Of a DNA stretch of 51,668 nt, positions 50,140 to 51,668 are shown in pieces. The notes beneath the pieces were generated by a model. The model was not told where the DNA came from, ran no database searches, and was given only the letters and a program-made list of their open reading frames with translations. Position numbers and translations under genes: made by a program. Source of the stretch: an uncultured Ruminococcus sp. (lineage in GTDB: Bacteria > Bacillota > Clostridia > Oscillospirales > Ruminococcaceae); the NCBI GenBank assembly GCA_947178575.1, contig CAMWYX010000013.1, forward strand, positions 1-51,668, read 5' to 3'. Every line of letters starts with the position of its first letter. Position 1 is the stretch's first letter.

Positions 50140-50862
50140 TTATGAGTTCATATAATCGCATATTCCGTTGAAAAGTGTCATGGCGACTTTTTCCTGATAT
50201 TCTTCGGTATTCAGAAGGGACGCTTCCTCCGGATTTGACAGGAATCCGCATTCCGCCATAACAGTAGGATTATTGCTGAAATAGCAGAGAAACAGTTCTT
50301 TTCCGCAGAGTTTTATTTCACGTTTGTTTTCAGGCTGGAGATTTTCGGAAAAACTTTTCTGTAAAGCCTGTGCAAGAGATTCGCTTTTTGAATTTGTTGC
50401 AGAATAAAACATCTGCGCACCGTTGTATACGGGGTCATTGAATTGATTCTGATGAATTGATATACATATGGCGTTATCGTATTTATTGAAAAGTTTAAGT
50501 CTGTTGTCCATGTCGGAGCTTTTCTGAGCTGCCATACCCTCTATGCCCTTGTCATGAATTGACATATCTGTATCCCGTGTGACTTCAACCTGATAGCCGG
50601 ATATAAGAAGCAGGTCACGGAGACGCTGTAAAATGCTTAGATTTATTCCTTTTTCGGGTACGCCCTCAACAGATACACAGCCACCGTCAAATCCGCCGTG
50701 ACCCGCATCAAGAATAATAATAGGAGTTTCTTCCTCAAACGGAGAACCGGAAACCGGAATCACATCGAATTTTTTCTGAATCACAGAACCGCCGGCAATT
50801 ACGGCAGCAATACAGCTTATAAATACAGCACCGATAATTATTTTTCGTTTAGCATATTTCAT
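50140..50862 (-). CDS. N-acetylmuramoyl-L-alanine amidase, CwlD-like
   Basis: The 240-residue protein has an N-terminal membrane segment or signal (about 6-25) and an Amidase_3 domain: zinc ligands in I-L-D-A-G-H-G-G-F-D (about 56), V-P-E-K-G-I-N (about 68), S-I-H-Q-N (about 131) and the catalytic glutamate in M-A-E-C-G-F-L (about 203). It has no wall-binding domain; size and order match CwlD, which with PdaA makes muramic-delta-lactam in the spore cortex. A vegetative amidase cannot be excluded. The start is preceded by AAGGAG. Confidence 0.85.
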   Translation of the reverse strand: MKYAKRKIIIGAVFISCIAAVIAGGSVIQKKFDVIPVSGSPFEEETPIIILDAGHGGFDGGCVSVEGVPEKGINLSILQRLRDLLLISGYQVEVTRDTDMSIHDKGIEGMAAQKSSDMDNRLKLFNKYDNAICISIHQNQFNDPVYNGAQMFYSATNSKSESLAQALQKSFSENLQPENKREIKLCGKELFLCYFSNNPTVMAECGFLSNPEEASLLNTEEYQEKVAMTLFNGICDYMNS

Positions 50863-50911
50863 ATAAGATACTCCTTGCGGTTTTTTATTAATATATGCTT
50901 GACTGATTAAA

Positions 50912-50949
50912 AAAATTCTCCGGTATTCTGTTAAATACCGGAGAATTTT
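50912..50949 (-). terminator. Terminator after the dockerin protein gene
   Basis: A 16-bp perfect stem (50912-50927 with 50934-50949, core TCTCCGGTA/TACCGGAGA, 6-nt loop) followed by T residues on the minus strand, 11 bp after the stop. Confidence 0.92.
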
Positions 50950-50960
50950 GGTATATGTTC

Positions 50961-51668
50961 TTATATATTATTCCATGACGGAGTACCGCCTGTTGAAGAA
51001 ACGGCGTAGTATACAAGAATTTTTGAAGCGTCGGTAGCATCAATTTTTTTATCATAATTGACATCGGCAGAGAGAGTCTGGCGGTTGTCAAGACCTGATG
51101 TCATACCTGTTGACAAACGGGAATACGCCACCAGAACAGCCGAGGCATCGGAAGCATCAATTTTTCCGTCATTGTCAATATCTCCGAGAGTATATTCATC
51201 ATTCGGCTGAGATACGGCGGTTGTGGTCGGTGCTGTAGTTACCGCCGGAATTTCGGTTGATGTCACCGGCGAAGTCGAAATCGGTTCGGGACTGACCGTT
51301 ATTGTAACCAGAATATCAAGGTTTCCGGAACAATGTGCCGTGAGTGTAACAGTTCCCTCTTTATACAGTTTTATGACTGAATTGTCAACGCATTGAGCCA
51401 CATTATAGTCTGATGATTCAACCCAGTATATCTGCGGAACAACGCCGTCCGGAGAAATAATATTAAGTTTAAATTCATTTCCGGCATACAGAACGGAACT
51501 GTCAGGAACTTCAATAAATGCCTGTTTAGTAGATTCAGAAGCAGAAGCGGTGGTGGTTTCTGGTTTTGTAGCAACAGTTGTGGGGATTGTAGTGATTTCC
51601 GGTTCAGCGGTGATTGTCGTGGGGATTGTGGTGGTAGTCGGTTCAGCGGTGGTTGTTGTGGGGATTGT
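50961..51668 (-). CDS. C-terminal part of a dockerin-bearing extracellular protein
   Basis: The frame runs out of the window at its 5' end, so 235 residues are seen. In order: a Thr/Pro/Glu linker with T-T-I-P-T repeats and T-A-E-P (about 1-45), an Ig-like or Big-type beta domain (about 50-130, from A-F-I-E-V-P-D-S to V-T-I-T-V), a second Thr/Pro linker, and a type I dockerin with two calcium loops, G-D-I-D-N-D-G-K-I-D and A-D-V-N-Y-D-K-K-I-D, each followed by A-[ST]-D-A-S. It therefore docks to a cohesin on a cellulosomal scaffold. The catalytic domain, if any, lies outside. Confidence 0.9.
   Translation of the reverse strand, partial: TIPTTTTAEPTTTTIPTTITAEPEITTIPTTVATKPETTTASASESTKQAFIEVPDSSVLYAGNEFKLNIISPDGVVPQIYWVESSDYNVAQCVDNSVIKLYKEGTVTLTAHCSGNLDILVTITVSPEPISTSPVTSTEIPAVTTAPTTTAVSQPNDEYTLGDIDNDGKIDASDASAVLVAYSRLSTGMTSGLDNRQTLSADVNYDKKIDATDASKILVYYAVSSTGGTPSWNNI

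Overview
The window looks like chromosomal DNA of a low-to-moderate GC, Gram-positive, anaerobic, spore-forming gut or rumen Clostridium-class bacterium, most likely a Ruminococcus-type (Oscillospiraceae) fibre degrader. The pointers are an intracellular GH94 cellobiose phosphorylase, a Thr/Pro-linker protein ending in a type I dockerin (cellulosome component), an intracellular GH13 amylase-family enzyme, and the sporulation pair SpoIVA plus a SipL-like SPOCS/LysM protein. Species assignment is inference. No rRNA, tRNA, CRISPR array, phage or intact insertion sequence was seen; almost all of it is ordinary, densely packed core genome.

Layout. 1-6 kb: a CPBP-like membrane protein coupled to tadA, then on the minus strand a small operon (membrane protein, SmtB/CadC-type ArsR metal sensor, amidohydrolase) and cellobiose phosphorylase. 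6-11 kb, minus: pth, mfd and a lipoprotein. 11-16 kb, plus: the L21 leader, rplU-prp-rpmA, obgE, mini-RNase III, a small membrane protein, yebC, GNAT, then mntP behind a structured leader. 16-22 kb, minus: an HtrA-type protease with a tandem-repeat operator, folD, lgt and the two M16 peptidase homologues YfmH/YfmF. 22-25 kb, plus: an MBOAT O-acyltransferase with an SGNH partner. 25-28.4 kb, minus: an Lrp regulator, aminotransferase and ispE operon and a PHP histidinol-phosphatase. 28.5-31 kb, plus: ACT protein, DUF711 protein and an APH-type kinase. 31-34.3 kb, minus: alr, TatD-associated radical SAM, a 46-residue membrane peptide and ilvE. 34.3-37.3 kb, plus: an LCP-like protein, tatD and PP2C. 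37.3-40.4 kb, minus: sipL-like gene and spoIVA. 40.5-50 kb, plus: alpha/beta hydrolase, tex, phosphoesterase, DUF434 protein, HD hydrolase, GH13 enzyme, a TrkH/TrkA potassium uptake pair and a 50-residue hydrophilic protein behind a sigma-G-like promoter. The right end (minus) has a CwlD-like amidase and the C-terminal part of the dockerin protein.

Functional themes: cellodextrin and starch-oligosaccharide use (GH94, GH13, dockerin), translation and ribosome maturation (L21, Prp, L27, ObgE, YebC, TadA, Pth, YfmF/YfmH), envelope and spore biology (Lgt, HtrA, Alr, MBOAT/SGNH, LCP-like, SpoIVA, SipL, CwlD-like, the small sigma-G-type gene) and ion homeostasis (MntP, TrkH/TrkA, ArsR sensor).

The least ordinary signals are in the RNA. 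(i) Two unrelated genes, an amidohydrolase and alr, have a Shine-Dalgarno sequence exactly 52 nt upstream of the start codon, with a hairpin of related sequence in between that could loop out and restore normal spacing; a third, truncated relative sits at the left window edge. (ii) Structured leaders lie before mntP and trkH that do not match the riboswitches expected there. (iii) trkH and a phosphoesterase gene appear to start at non-canonical codons (ACG, ATT). (iv) Four helically phased direct repeats lie upstream of htrA. Everything here was read by eye from sequence; no database search or folding program was run.
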